In this document: in pieces, positions 25,141 through 33,193 of the stretch
Layout: every line of letters begins with the position of its first letter
Numbering within the stretch: position 1 is the first letter of the stretch
Assembly (NCBI GenBank): GCA_036278715.1
Contig: DASUKN010000050.1
Location: forward strand, 28,944 to 92,943
Source: Udaeobacter sp025935755
GTDB taxonomy: Bacteria; Verrucomicrobiota; Verrucomicrobiia; Chthoniobacterales; UBA10450
Direction: 5' to 3'
DNA: 64,000 bases
Program-made: the position numbers and the translations under genes
Notes under the pieces: generated by a model
What the model was told of the DNA's origin: nothing
The model's database searches: none
What the model saw: only the letters and a program-made list of their open reading frames with translations

Positions 25141-27351
25141 ATGAGTTGGGTCACCGTCATCTGGTGGATGAGTGCCGGAGCGTGCCTGACGCTGGCATTT
25201 CTCCAGTTCGTTGTGTGGTGGAGAAACCGGGCGGCGCAAGCAAATCTCGCGTTCTCGATTCTGGCAGTCGCCGTTGCGGCATTCGCAGCGCTGGAGTTGG
25301 CGTTGATGCAGGCTGAAACGCCCGAACAACTCGGTACGGTGGCACGCTGGATTCACGTTCCGGCCTGGGTGATTGTCGCGTCGCTCGTTGCATTTGTGCG
25401 CCTTTATTTGGGGGCCGGTCGACGGTGGCTTGCATGGACCGTGATCGGAGCGCGCACGTTGTCGCTAATCCTCAATTTCGTTTTCTCACCGAATATCAAT
25501 TATCGCCAGATCACTCCTCTTCGTCACATCTCTTTTCTCGGAGAATCCGTTTCGATTCCTACCGGTGTCCCTAATCCCTGGATGCTCGTCGCCCAATCCA
25601 GTGTGCTGCTCCTGGTGATCTTCGTGATCGATGCGGCAATCAGCGTCTGGCGAAGAGGCGACCGGCGGCGGGCTGTGATGGTGGGGGGCAGCATTGTATT
25701 CTTCGCTGTCACAGCGAGCGCGCAATCCCTGGCAGTAACGTGGCAAATTATCTCGATGCCCCTGACGGTGAGCTTGTTTTTTCAAGGGCTGGTAGCGGTG
25801 GTGGCCTGGGAATTGAGCTACGATGTGGTTCGCGCAGCGTCACTCGCGCGCCGGTTGCAAGCGAGTGAAGCAGGCCTTCGCGAATTCGAGGAACGCGTCA
25901 CCCTCGCCGCCGACGCCGCGCGACTTGGGGTCTGGGAATTCGATACCGACACATCGCGGCTGTGGGTATCAGACAAAGTACGCGAGCTGTTTCAATTCCC
26001 GAGAGAAATTGAGATTAGTTACCATGAGTTCCAGCAGCGTGTGCATCCAGATGATCGCGTCGCGCGTGATCAGGTGGCGCAGAACGCAATTCAAAATCAA
26101 ACCGATTACGAGATAGAGTACCGTGTCGTTCTGCCGGATGGCAAGGTTCGCTGGATGGCGGGGCGCGGTCGTTGCCTGCCTGCAGGGGATGGCAAGTCAA
26201 CGCGGCTTCTCGGCGTCACGATGGATATCACTAAGAGGAAACAGGCTGAGGAGCTCTTTGAATTAGCGACGGAAGCTTCGCCAAGCGGCACACTGCTGGC
26301 CGACGATCAAGGGCGCATCGTCCTGGTGAATGCGCATGTCGAAGAACTGTTCGGTTACAGGCGTGACGAGCTCATCGGCAAGACCGTTGAGTTTTTGCTG
26401 CCGGAGCGATTCGGAGCGTCACATGGGATTGACCGCTCCAACTTCTTCGGCGCGCCGGAAGCGCGCGCCATGGGCGAAGGTCGGGAATTATTCGGACGTC
26501 GCAAGGACGGCAGCGAGTTTCCTGTCGAGATTGGTTTGAATCCGATCCAGACGCCACATGGCCTTGTTGTTCTCGCCAGTATCGCGGATATCTCCGCGCG
26601 CCTGGCGGCGGAAGAGGTAGCCCGGCGAAGCCGGCAGCAGGTCGAGCTGCTGAGCCGGGTCAGCTTGTTAGGCGAAATGACTGCTTCTCTTGCGCACGAA
26701 TTGAACCAACCGTTGGCTGCAATCGTGAACAACGCCACTGCCGCGACACAATATCTCGAACAGGGAAGACTCGATGCGGAACAACTAAGGGAGATTCTTG
26801 CTGACGTGGTCGAAGATGCGCGCCGCGCCCGTGACATTATGGCGAACGTGCGAAGTGCGATCAAGAAGGGCGCTGCGATTCGTGGACGGATAAATTTGAA
26901 TGACGTCGTGAAAGCGATCACGCACATGATTCAGCCGGATGCCATTGCCCATGTTTGCAAGATTAGAACGTTCCTCGCACCACAGCTGCCATTGATTGAA
27001 GGCGATCCCATTCAAATTCAGCAGGCTGTGACCAATCTGGTGCGCAATGCGTTGGACGCGATGCGCGATGCGCCGGCCAGTCGCCGCATTGTGGAGATTG
27101 CCACCCACTACAACGGCGACGGCGCTATCGGCGTTGCCGTGCGCGACTTTGGCGCCGGAATTTCCGAGATAACTCGTCAGCGGCTTTTCGAGCAATTCTT
27201 CACAACCAAGGAAGACGGTCTTGGAATGGGTCTTGCCATTGTTCGTTCGATCGTCGAGGCGCATGGCGGAACGATTACAGCCGATAATGCCGAAGGCGGC
27301 GGAGCGCGTTTTTATTTTCGGCTGCCGGTCACGGCGGAGGTGCTCGCATGA
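25141..27351 (+). CDS. Membrane histidine kinase with two PAS domains
   Basis: This 736-residue sensor kinase has about seven hydrophobic segments in residues 1-240, a first PAS domain (about 250-370, GVWEFDTDTSRLWVSDKV, with HPDDR and DGKVRWMAGRG), a second PAS domain (about 375-500, ASPSGTLLADDQGRIVLVN), a HisKA helix pair with the phospho-acceptor in SLAHELNQPLAAI, and an HATPase domain (NLVRNALDAM, GVAVRDFGAGI, GLGMGLAIVRSIVEAHGG). It resembles FixL/ModS-type kinases. The N-terminal membrane domain probably senses a signal in or across the membrane. Its stop overlaps the start of the response regulator by 4 bases (ATGA), so the two are translationally coupled. The upstream operator suggests autoregulation. 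Confidence 0.94.
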   Translation: MSWVTVIWWMSAGACLTLAFLQFVVWWRNRAAQANLAFSILAVAVAAFAALELALMQAETPEQLGTVARWIHVPAWVIVASLVAFVRLYLGAGRRWLAWTVIGARTLSLILNFVFSPNINYRQITPLRHISFLGESVSIPTGVPNPWMLVAQSSVLLLVIFVIDAAISVWRRGDRRRAVMVGGSIVFFAVTASAQSLAVTWQIISMPLTVSLFFQGLVAVVAWELSYDVVRAASLARRLQASEAGLREFEERVTLAADAARLGVWEFDTDTSRLWVSDKVRELFQFPREIEISYHEFQQRVHPDDRVARDQVAQNAIQNQTDYEIEYRVVLPDGKVRWMAGRGRCLPAGDGKSTRLLGVTMDITKRKQAEELFELATEASPSGTLLADDQGRIVLVNAHVEELFGYRRDELIGKTVEFLLPERFGASHGIDRSNFFGAPEARAMGEGRELFGRRKDGSEFPVEIGLNPIQTPHGLVVLASIADISARLAAEEVARRSRQQVELLSRVSLLGEMTASLAHELNQPLAAIVNNATAATQYLEQGRLDAEQLREILADVVEDARRARDIMANVRSAIKKGAAIRGRINLNDVVKAITHMIQPDAIAHVCKIRTFLAPQLPLIEGDPIQIQQAVTNLVRNALDAMRDAPASRRIVEIATHYNGDGAIGVAVRDFGAGISEITRQRLFEQFFTTKEDGLGMGLAIVRSIVEAHGGTITADNAEGGGARFYFRLPVTAEVLA

Positions 27352-28007
27352 TGAGTTCAGATGCGCTGGTGTTTGTCATCGACGATGACCAGTCGATGCG
27401 CAAAAGCCTTGCTCGGTTGTTAGACGCTGCCCATTACAAAACGGAGATGTTCACGTCTGCCTCCGATTTTCTGCTGCGTTCAGCCTGTGCGGGTCCTTCG
27501 TGCGTTATTGTTGATGTAAAGATGCCCGGACTGAACGGAATCGCTTTCCAGGAATTCTTAATCCAACACAGCCGGGACGAACAACTGATTTTCATCACTG
27601 CACATGGCGATATTCCGATGTGCGCAAAGGCGATGAAAGCGGGCGCCGTCGATTTTCTCCCAAAGCCATTCAAGCCTAACCAATTGTTGGAAAGCGTTGA
27701 ACGCGCACTCGCTCGTTCGACCGAACAGCTCTTTCGCGCATCGGAACGGGACCACGCCCGCGCATTACTGCAACGACTAACGCCGCGTGAGTACGAAGTA
27801 ATGGAGTTGGTGGCCACCGGATTGCTAAACAAACAAGTAGGTGGCGAGCTCGGGATGGCCGAGAAAACAGTGAAAACTCATCGCGCGCACATGATGCAGA
27901 AGCTCAGGATAACATCAGTAGCCGAGCTAATGGTCATTTTGCAAAAAGCTGAAGTTACCCCACCGGTTAGACCGGGACTAAGGCCTGATTGCATCCCGTC
28001 TGCCTGA
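27348..28007 (+). CDS. FixJ/NarL-type response regulator
   Basis: This 219-residue regulator has a receiver domain with acidic pocket FVIDDDQSM, phospho-acceptor Asp in CVIVDVKMPGLNGI, Thr/Lys switch (FITAHGD and FLPKPFKPNQ), and a C-terminal LuxR-type helix-turn-helix near residues 143-200 (LTPREYEVMELVATGLLNKQVGGELGMAEKTVKTH). It is the cognate regulator of the PAS kinase upstream, coupled by a 4-base overlap. LuxR-type helices of the FixJ/NarL class bind inverted repeats, which makes this the leading candidate reader of the CTAAAGTCC-type operators in the window; that link is inference and untested. Confidence 0.95.
   Translation: MMSSDALVFVIDDDQSMRKSLARLLDAAHYKTEMFTSASDFLLRSACAGPSCVIVDVKMPGLNGIAFQEFLIQHSRDEQLIFITAHGDIPMCAKAMKAGAVDFLPKPFKPNQLLESVERALARSTEQLFRASERDHARALLQRLTPREYEVMELVATGLLNKQVGGELGMAEKTVKTHRAHMMQKLRITSVAELMVILQKAEVTPPVRPGLRPDCIPSA
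27974..27989 (+). promoter_or_regulatory. Candidate operator inside the response regulator 3' end
   Basis: GGGACTAAGGCCTGAT lies inside the last codons of the FixJ-type regulator and about 144 bp before the start of the following receiver gene at 28125. It resembles the copy before the acetate kinase operon (GGGACTAAGGTCTCAT) but is a weak copy and is the only one in coding sequence. Confidence 0.3.
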
Positions 28008-28124
28008 CACACAAACATGCTCGGATGCGGTATGTTACTGCCGAACAGCCTTTCCGTTCCGCTCTGCCAGATCAGAACCGTTCACGTAACGAGATGCGAT
28101 CTTCAATATACCAGGAAGTTCCAC

Positions 28125-28511
28125 ATGGTTTCGCTTAACAAAGAAACTGGGGCGGTGTTTCTGCTGGACGATGATCGCTCCGTCCTCAAAGCCACGAGCC
28201 GGCTCCTCGATTCGGTGGGTCGGCATGTTAACGCTTTTACGAGTGCAAGGACATTTTTAGAGTGCGCTGCAACGCATCAGCCCAATCTTGCCATCATAGA
28301 CATCCTCATGCCTGAGATGAACGGGTTAGAGGTACAAACACGTCTGCGCCGGCTGTCCCCCTCGACCCACGTAATTGTACTAACTGCAAGAGATGATCCG
28401 TCGGTTCGTCGAATGGCGATGAATGCAGGTGCTTCCGCTTTCTTCATTAAGGGTGTCGAAAGCGACGAATTTCTAGCCGGAGTCAGGGCCACGGCAGATT
28501 CTATCAATTAG
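28125..28511 (+). CDS. Stand-alone receiver-domain protein
   Basis: I start at the ATG at 28125 (AGGAAG upstream) instead of an earlier in-frame ATG at 28017, because the receiver fold begins right after it (MVSLNKETGAVFLLDDDRSV). The 128-residue protein is one receiver domain: acidic pair in LLDDDRS, phospho-acceptor in AIIDILMPEMNG, Thr in VIVLTARDD and Lys in AFFIKGVESDEF. There is no output domain. It could act as a phosphate sink for the kinase or bind a protein partner. It lies downstream of the kinase/regulator pair on the same strand and may share their transcript, although a weak operator copy stands in front of it. Confidence 0.85.
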   Translation: MVSLNKETGAVFLLDDDRSVLKATSRLLDSVGRHVNAFTSARTFLECAATHQPNLAIIDILMPEMNGLEVQTRLRRLSPSTHVIVLTARDDPSVRRMAMNAGASAFFIKGVESDEFLAGVRATADSIN

Positions 28512-28563
28512 CTTGTATGTTTGCCCGAGTACGTCGGGAAATTCTCAACCACCTAAGCCCAAC

Positions 28564-28589
28564 GGCGTAAGTCTCATAGATTTGACGCC
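28564..28589 (+). promoter_or_regulatory. Recurrent operator upstream of the 28697 barrel gene
   Basis: The core GTAAGTCTCATAGAT (28567-28581) matches the motif (CTAAAGTCCTATAGA type) with a few changes and is flanked by GGCG and CGCC arms, giving a dyad over 26 bases. Its centre is about 120 bp before the barrel ATG at 28697 and it lies outside any gene. Confidence 0.4.
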
Positions 28590-28696
28590 GCATTTGCTGC
28601 GCGACCACCGGGGTAGGATATAGCCTTACACACGGAAATTATTAAGTTGACGCTAGCATGCTTCTCCGTAAGGGGAGCCTGACAACAAAGGGAAAC

Positions 28697-29485
28697 ATGA
28701 AAAAACTACTATTCTACACTATTGCGTTAACAGGGCTTGTTGCCGCCTCTCTTCGAGCCGGGCCGGCTGTCGAATACAAACAAATCACGCAGCCGCCCCC
28801 GCTGGTTTACGGAACTGGCTTTTATGGAGGGCTCGACGCAGGCGCGAACATTTTTCAAAATCGCGGCGACGATCGCACCTTTACGGATGATAACCCGAAT
28901 TCGCCTTTTTTCGGATCTACTCTCGACGTCAACCCGAAGAATGATGTCGGTTTTTTTGGTGGTCTCAAACTCGGTTATGTGTTTGGCACAGGCGTGATTC
29001 GGCCAACCATTGAAGGAGACTTCTTTTATAATGGCTTCAGAGGCGGGGCTGATTTCACCCTGAATGAGGCGTTCACGCCCTGTCCGAGTTGCCCAACCGA
29101 GCTTTCAGTTCACCAGCGTGACGCGACCAGTTGGATTAACACCGGCGCGTTCATGGGCAACTTCATTTTGCGACTGGCACCTGGCGAGGGGCGGTTCCGG
29201 CCGTATGCCGGCGCCGGGGTTGGCGTTTACTACGCCGAATCTGCTGGTGCCGAAGTACGGGATCCCTTAACGGGCGCTGTACCTATTAGTACTGGCGGCG
29301 GGCGAAATCATGCCGACCTGGCCTGGCAGGTGGTTGCCGGTTCAGACTACTTCTTCACGCATAATATCAGTGCCTTTATTGAATATAGGTTTCTCGACTA
29401 CACGAGCACACAGATCGATACCAACCAGGACCGCGATCTCAAACAGCACTTGTTAGGGGCCGGTGTGCGATTCTTTTTTCACTGA
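28697..29485 (+). CDS. Outer-membrane beta-barrel protein (OmpA/OmpW-like)
   Basis: I start at the ATG at 28697, preceded by AAAGGG, not at the earlier ATG at 28658, because it opens the signal peptide MKKLLFYTIALTGLVAASLRA. The mature protein (about 240 residues) is an eight-stranded-type barrel: FYGGLDAGANIFQN, GFFGGLKLGYVFG, RFRPYAGAGVGVYYAE, DLAWQVVAGSDYFFTHNISAFIEYRFLDY, and a terminal aromatic strand LLGAGVRFFFH. An insertion with a disulfide-like CPSC is seen near residue 127. The role is unknown; such barrels can be pores or adhesins. It is followed 32 bp later by a strong terminator. Confidence 0.85.
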   Translation: MKKLLFYTIALTGLVAASLRAGPAVEYKQITQPPPLVYGTGFYGGLDAGANIFQNRGDDRTFTDDNPNSPFFGSTLDVNPKNDVGFFGGLKLGYVFGTGVIRPTIEGDFFYNGFRGGADFTLNEAFTPCPSCPTELSVHQRDATSWINTGAFMGNFILRLAPGEGRFRPYAGAGVGVYYAESAGAEVRDPLTGAVPISTGGGRNHADLAWQVVAGSDYFFTHNISAFIEYRFLDYTSTQIDTNQDRDLKQHLLGAGVRFFFH

Positions 29486-29517
29486 TTAACAGGCCCACCT
29501 TCTTTAAGTTAACTCGA

Positions 29518-29550
29518 TCGGCCTCCCTTCATCGGGAGGCCGATTTTTTT
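29518..29550 (+). terminator. Rho-independent terminator after the barrel gene
   Basis: A perfect 10-bp stem TCGGCCTCCC / GGGAGGCCGA with a six-base loop is followed by seven T residues. It stands 32 bp after the stop of the 28697 gene and before the next operator, so it isolates the transcript. Confidence 0.92.
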
Positions 29551-29664
29551 CGATCGAATGTCTGTTTATGCCGACGTTCCTCACCTTTTGCGGAGCGTTT
29601 GGTCTTTTGCTTCTCCTCGGTTTAACGATTCAACGGTTCAACGATGACGTCGCGGCAGCCATGG

Positions 29665-29683
29665 CCCGAAAGTCCTATAGACG
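29665..29683 (+). promoter_or_regulatory. Recurrent operator upstream of the 29719 barrel gene
   Basis: CCCGAAAGTCCTATAGACG is almost identical to the copy at 30975-30993 (one mismatch over 19 bases). Its centre is about 45 bp before the ATG at 29719, so it may overlap the promoter. An apparent open frame across it (29568-29837) is not taken as a gene. Confidence 0.6.
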
Positions 29684-29718
29684 GGTTGCGGCAGTTACAA
29701 GAAAATCGACGCCTTTAG

Positions 29719-30891
29719 ATGAAAACCAGGTTTTTCTTGTTTGGATTCACAGTATCCGCGCTGGTCAGTTCTATCACCGCCGGCACGCTGGAACTCGCGC
29801 CCAAAGAGACCGCGCCGCTGAGCATCACTCAAACTGAGCCATGGCAATTCACCATCGCCGTCCCGGGTTTGATGCCGAGCATCGACGGCACAATCGGTGT
29901 ACGCGGCCGGAACGCGAACATAGACATCGGCCTCGACCAAATCCTGCAACATCTTGACATGATGTTCGCGATGCGAGGGGAGGCGCGGAAAGGCCCGTTC
30001 GGAATATATGCTGAAGTCTTTTACGTGGGTCTGTCGGACGACACACAAGTAGGCGGACTGATTAACAACGTCCACGAAGTGGTCAATCCGTATTTGATTG
30101 ACTGGGGGGTCAGCTGGCGACTTATCAATCAGCCGCGTTGGTTTGTCGACTTCGCTGCCGGCTCGCACTACACAAATGTTTACGAACAGCTCGAACTACA
30201 TTCTGACCCGCCGTTGATTCAGCAGACAAGCCAAAGATTCGTTACTAACATCAGTGACGATTTAGTTGCCAGGCTTAACAATGACATTTCTCATAGTGCG
30301 TTCATTACACAGCTGAAGGCAACCATCGAGGCAGACATTACCAGCCAGATTGACAGACATAACTCGTTAGACCGCCACCAACGTAAACCGCGCATTCCAA
30401 TCGCACCGTTAGGTGGCCGCATCGAGGAAGATGTCGCCCGCGTGGTTCAGAATTTCATCCAGACAAAAGAAACAGCTTTGCGCGCGCGGGTAGATGCGCT
30501 TCGTCTGAAAGGGGCCGCACGCCGGGCCGCCGTTCGCCGAATCGTTAGTGCGACTGAGACGCGAATATCGAACCAGCTCGCGATTACACTGAACACGAAG
30601 CTGGCGCAAGCCATATCGCGAGATGATGGCTGGTTCGACCCCTATGTCGGACTGCGTACTCGTTACAACTTTAACAAAACGTTTTACACCGCCGTGCGCG
30701 GCGAGGTCGGAGGGTTTGGCGTCGGCGCCGACTTGATGTGGCAGGTCGAGGGCGTGCTGGGTATTAACGTCACCCGTTCCGTTTTCACCGAAATCGGTTA
30801 TCGCGCTCTCGCCGCCGACTTCGAGAACGACAACTTTACTTTCGACACAGTCCTGCACGGCCCGCAAATCACGACCGGCGTTACCTTTTGA
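29719..30891 (+). CDS. Outer-membrane barrel with a helical insertion
   Basis: This 390-residue protein has a signal peptide (MKTRFFLFGFTVSALVSSITA). Barrel-type strands fill residues about 40-160 (PFGIYAEVFYVGLSDD, WFVDFAAGSHYTNVYEQLEL) and 303-390 (WFDPYVGLRTRYNFN, FYTAVRGEVGGFGVGADLMWQVEGVLGINV, terminal aromatic VTF). Between them lies a block of about 140 residues that reads as soluble helices (LVARLNNDISHSAFITQLKATIEADI, VVQNFIQTKETALRARVDALRLK, AVRRIVSATETRISNQLAITLNTKLAQAI). The insert would sit in a loop of the barrel, either outside the cell or in the periplasm. I do not recognise the family. An operator copy lies 45 bp upstream. Confidence 0.82.
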   Translation: MKTRFFLFGFTVSALVSSITAGTLELAPKETAPLSITQTEPWQFTIAVPGLMPSIDGTIGVRGRNANIDIGLDQILQHLDMMFAMRGEARKGPFGIYAEVFYVGLSDDTQVGGLINNVHEVVNPYLIDWGVSWRLINQPRWFVDFAAGSHYTNVYEQLELHSDPPLIQQTSQRFVTNISDDLVARLNNDISHSAFITQLKATIEADITSQIDRHNSLDRHQRKPRIPIAPLGGRIEEDVARVVQNFIQTKETALRARVDALRLKGAARRAAVRRIVSATETRISNQLAITLNTKLAQAISRDDGWFDPYVGLRTRYNFNKTFYTAVRGEVGGFGVGADLMWQVEGVLGINVTRSVFTEIGYRALAADFENDNFTFDTVLHGPQITTGVTF

Positions 30892-30974
30892 ACGAGCTTG
30901 TTGGCAATGTCGCCGCGCGACTGTAGCCGTCGCCTTGCGGGGCGACGTATGACTTCTCGCTAAAACAAACACGG

Positions 30975-30993
30975 CCCTAAAGTCCTATAGACG
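30975..30993 (+). promoter_or_regulatory. Recurrent operator upstream of the DUF1254 gene
   Basis: CCCTAAAGTCCTATAGACG, the copy closest to consensus, with its centre about 71 bp before the ATG at 31055. It shares 18 of 19 bases with the copy before the 29719 gene. Confidence 0.65.
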
Positions 30994-31054
30994 AACCACA
31001 CCGGACACGACAAGGTTTTCCGCTTTCGAACAAATGAATTGATTAACCAATCCC

Positions 31055-32497
31055 ATGAAACCCATCAAATCCCGAATCCTATCACGCGTTCTAACCTGTG
31101 GCCTTCTAATTGCAGGCTCGCTACAAATTAGTCTAACCAGTCGAGCCGAATCCATTTCTTCCGACGAGGCACATTCGATTGGCGTCGATGCCTACATCTA
31201 CTTTTATCCCTTTGTGACGATGGACATCACCCGCAAACAGTTGACCAACACTGAGCATGCGGAAGGCCTCGCCGCGCCAATGAATAGTTTCGCGAATATT
31301 CCGGCCTACCCGACGGCGGACATGAAAGCAGTCGTCCGCCCCAACTTTGACACGCTGTATTCGAGTGGCTGGCTCGATCTGACGAAAGAACCGGTAGTGG
31401 TCTCCGTACCGGATACGGGCGGGCGATATTATTTGTTCCCAATGCTCGACATGTGGACGGACGTGTTCGCGTCCCCGGGTTGGCGCACCACTGGAACGAA
31501 GGCAGCGAATTTTCTGGTTACTCCTCCGGGCTGGACGGGCTCGGTCCCAAGTGACACCCAGCAGATCAAGGCACCGACACCTTACGTTTGGATTATCGGT
31601 CGCACCAAGACCGACGGACCACCGGATTATAACGCCGTCCACAAGATTCAGGACGGCTACAGAGTTACGACGCTATCGCAATGGGGAAAGAGTCCCGAGC
31701 CAGTGACCGGTAAGGTTGATCCATCAGTGGACATGAAAACTCCCCCAAAGGTTCAGGTGGATACCATGCCGGCCGATAAGTATTTCACCTATGCTGCTGA
31801 ATTGCTGAAATTGCACCCACCGCATATCACGGACGAGCCCATGATCGCTCGTCTGAAACGCATTGGCATCGAACCCGGAAAGAGCTTCGATTTCGCCAAA
31901 CTGGATCCGGCCGTGCAAAAGGCGCTGACCAGCGCTCCGAAGGATGCGCACGCACTGATGAAATGGAAAGTGCCTACACTCGCGCGCGTCGTGAACTACT
32001 GGTCGATGAACACAGACACGATGGGCGTTTACGGTAACTATTATCTCAAACGCGCCATCGTTGCCCAGTTGGGTCTGGGCGCGAACCTGCCGCACGATGC
32101 GATCTATCCACTGAATCTTGGGGATGAAGCCGGCAAGCCGCTCGATGGTGCGAGCAAATACACCATTCACTTCGACAAGGCGACGTTGCCACCGGCTCAA
32201 GCCTTTTGGTCCATCACACTTTACGACTCTGAAGGGTTCCAAGTGGCGAACACTCTGAACCGGTTCGCTGTGAGCAGTTGGATGCCGTTCAAATACAACC
32301 CGGATGGATCGCTTGACCTTTACTTTCAAAATGAAAGTCCAGGCGCGAACAAGGAAGCAAACTGGCTGCCGGCCCCCAAAGGCGGCTTCAACCTTTGCAT
32401 GCGTCTCTATGCTCCGAAGGGAGAGGCGCTGACGGGCAAATGGAATCCACCGCCGGTTACAAAGGTAGAAGGTCCTGTTGAGGTAAGCCCGCAGTAA
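31055..32497 (+). CDS. Exported DUF1254/DUF1214 protein
   Basis: This 480-residue protein has a signal peptide (about residues 1-31, with SRILSRVLTCGLLIAGSLQIS and SRA). It has the two domains of this family. The first, DUF1254 (about 45-180), includes AYIYFYPFVTMDITRKQLTN and NFDTLYSSGWLDLTKEPVV, and the second, DUF1214 (about 360-465), includes YTIHFDKATLPPAQAFWSITLYD and SSWMPFKYNPDGSLDLYFQ. Function is unknown. In many genomes such proteins lie near sulfatases or HAD phosphatases, as here. It is led by the near-consensus operator at 30975. A gap of 197 bp follows, with the next operator. Confidence 0.93.
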   Translation: MKPIKSRILSRVLTCGLLIAGSLQISLTSRAESISSDEAHSIGVDAYIYFYPFVTMDITRKQLTNTEHAEGLAAPMNSFANIPAYPTADMKAVVRPNFDTLYSSGWLDLTKEPVVVSVPDTGGRYYLFPMLDMWTDVFASPGWRTTGTKAANFLVTPPGWTGSVPSDTQQIKAPTPYVWIIGRTKTDGPPDYNAVHKIQDGYRVTTLSQWGKSPEPVTGKVDPSVDMKTPPKVQVDTMPADKYFTYAAELLKLHPPHITDEPMIARLKRIGIEPGKSFDFAKLDPAVQKALTSAPKDAHALMKWKVPTLARVVNYWSMNTDTMGVYGNYYLKRAIVAQLGLGANLPHDAIYPLNLGDEAGKPLDGASKYTIHFDKATLPPAQAFWSITLYDSEGFQVANTLNRFAVSSWMPFKYNPDGSLDLYFQNESPGANKEANWLPAPKGGFNLCMRLYAPKGEALTGKWNPPPVTKVEGPVEVSPQ

Positions 32498-32622
32498 GTG
32501 GTTGAGCGCTGGAACATCTATTTGGCCAGCCTAACGATCTGCAAAGCAAAGCCGAACCCTGAAGCAGAAAAGTTCATGATGCGGTGGACGAATTCTTTGG
32601 GTTCGTTCATCACATCCTCTAG

Positions 32623-32640
32623 GCCTAAAGTCCTATGGAA
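32623..32640 (+). promoter_or_regulatory. Recurrent operator upstream of the 32695 lipoprotein
   Basis: GCCTAAAGTCCTATGGAA, with eleven consecutive bases (TAAAGTCCTAT) identical to the copies at 30975 and 35530. Its centre is about 64 bp before the ATG at 32695. Confidence 0.6.
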
Positions 32641-32694
32641 GTGCTTGTCTCTAAGAAGCAGCATTTGGTATACAGCAAATAACCGATCCAACTC

Positions 32695-33078
32695 ATGAAA
32701 ACATACAATCCAATCAGTTATATACTCGGTCTGGCTTGTGCCGGACTGCTTCTGACTTCCTGCGAAACAACCGGACCTGGTGCTGCCAGCGCGCCGCCAC
32801 CTAACTCGGGTCACGTACTAATTTATCGTGTCGCAAACTACGGGACCGATCTCAGCATGGTCGTCTCGGTTGATGGCAAAGACGTGGGCAGCTTTACCGA
32901 AGGCAATAACTACGACGGTTATCTGCCCGCAGGCCCGCATCACATCGCTGTTCGAGTCGATCCAAATCGAACCGGTGCCGGTCCCGGGCGAAGGAACCTC
33001 ACCGTGCAATCCGGGCAGACCTATTCCTATACCGCAGCCTGGTCCGGAGGGAATTTGAAGCTGGTACGGAACCCGTAA
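32695..33078 (+). CDS. Small lipoprotein, DUF2846-like fold suspected
   Basis: This 127-residue protein has a lipoprotein signal ending LLLTSC (Cys24), then a proline/alanine linker and a compact beta-rich domain (HVLIYRVANYGTDLSMVVSVDGKDVGSFTEGNNYDGYLPAGPHHIAVRVDP). The closing strands QTYSYTAAWSGGNLKLVRNP complete a beta-sandwich. The PEG/beta arrangement resembles the DUF2846-type lipoproteins. It probably sits at the outer membrane periplasmic face. Function is unknown. It is controlled by its own operator and followed 115 bp later by the DUF4956-like gene. Confidence 0.75.
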   Translation: MKTYNPISYILGLACAGLLLTSCETTGPGAASAPPPNSGHVLIYRVANYGTDLSMVVSVDGKDVGSFTEGNNYDGYLPAGPHHIAVRVDPNRTGAGPGRRNLTVQSGQTYSYTAAWSGGNLKLVRNP

Positions 33079-33193
33079 CCGAAAGTTTATCTTGTCGGGA
33101 TTGTGAATCTCCCGATACGCTGCTCGGGATCGCCCAGGGCTGGCGGAGAATTGCCGCGACCGTCTGGTTAAACAGAAAGATGACTCCAGCGAA

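Noticed and set aside
29568..29837. An 89-residue frame beginning MPTFLTFCGAFGLLLLLGL.
   Set aside because: It overlaps the start of the barrel gene at 29719 and runs straight through the operator at 29665. The second half is low-quality sequence with no domain. The hydrophobic start is likely by chance.
32498..32698. A short plus-strand frame after DUF1254.
   Set aside because: It lies across the operator at 32623 and ends inside the next gene. No signal peptide or domain is present.
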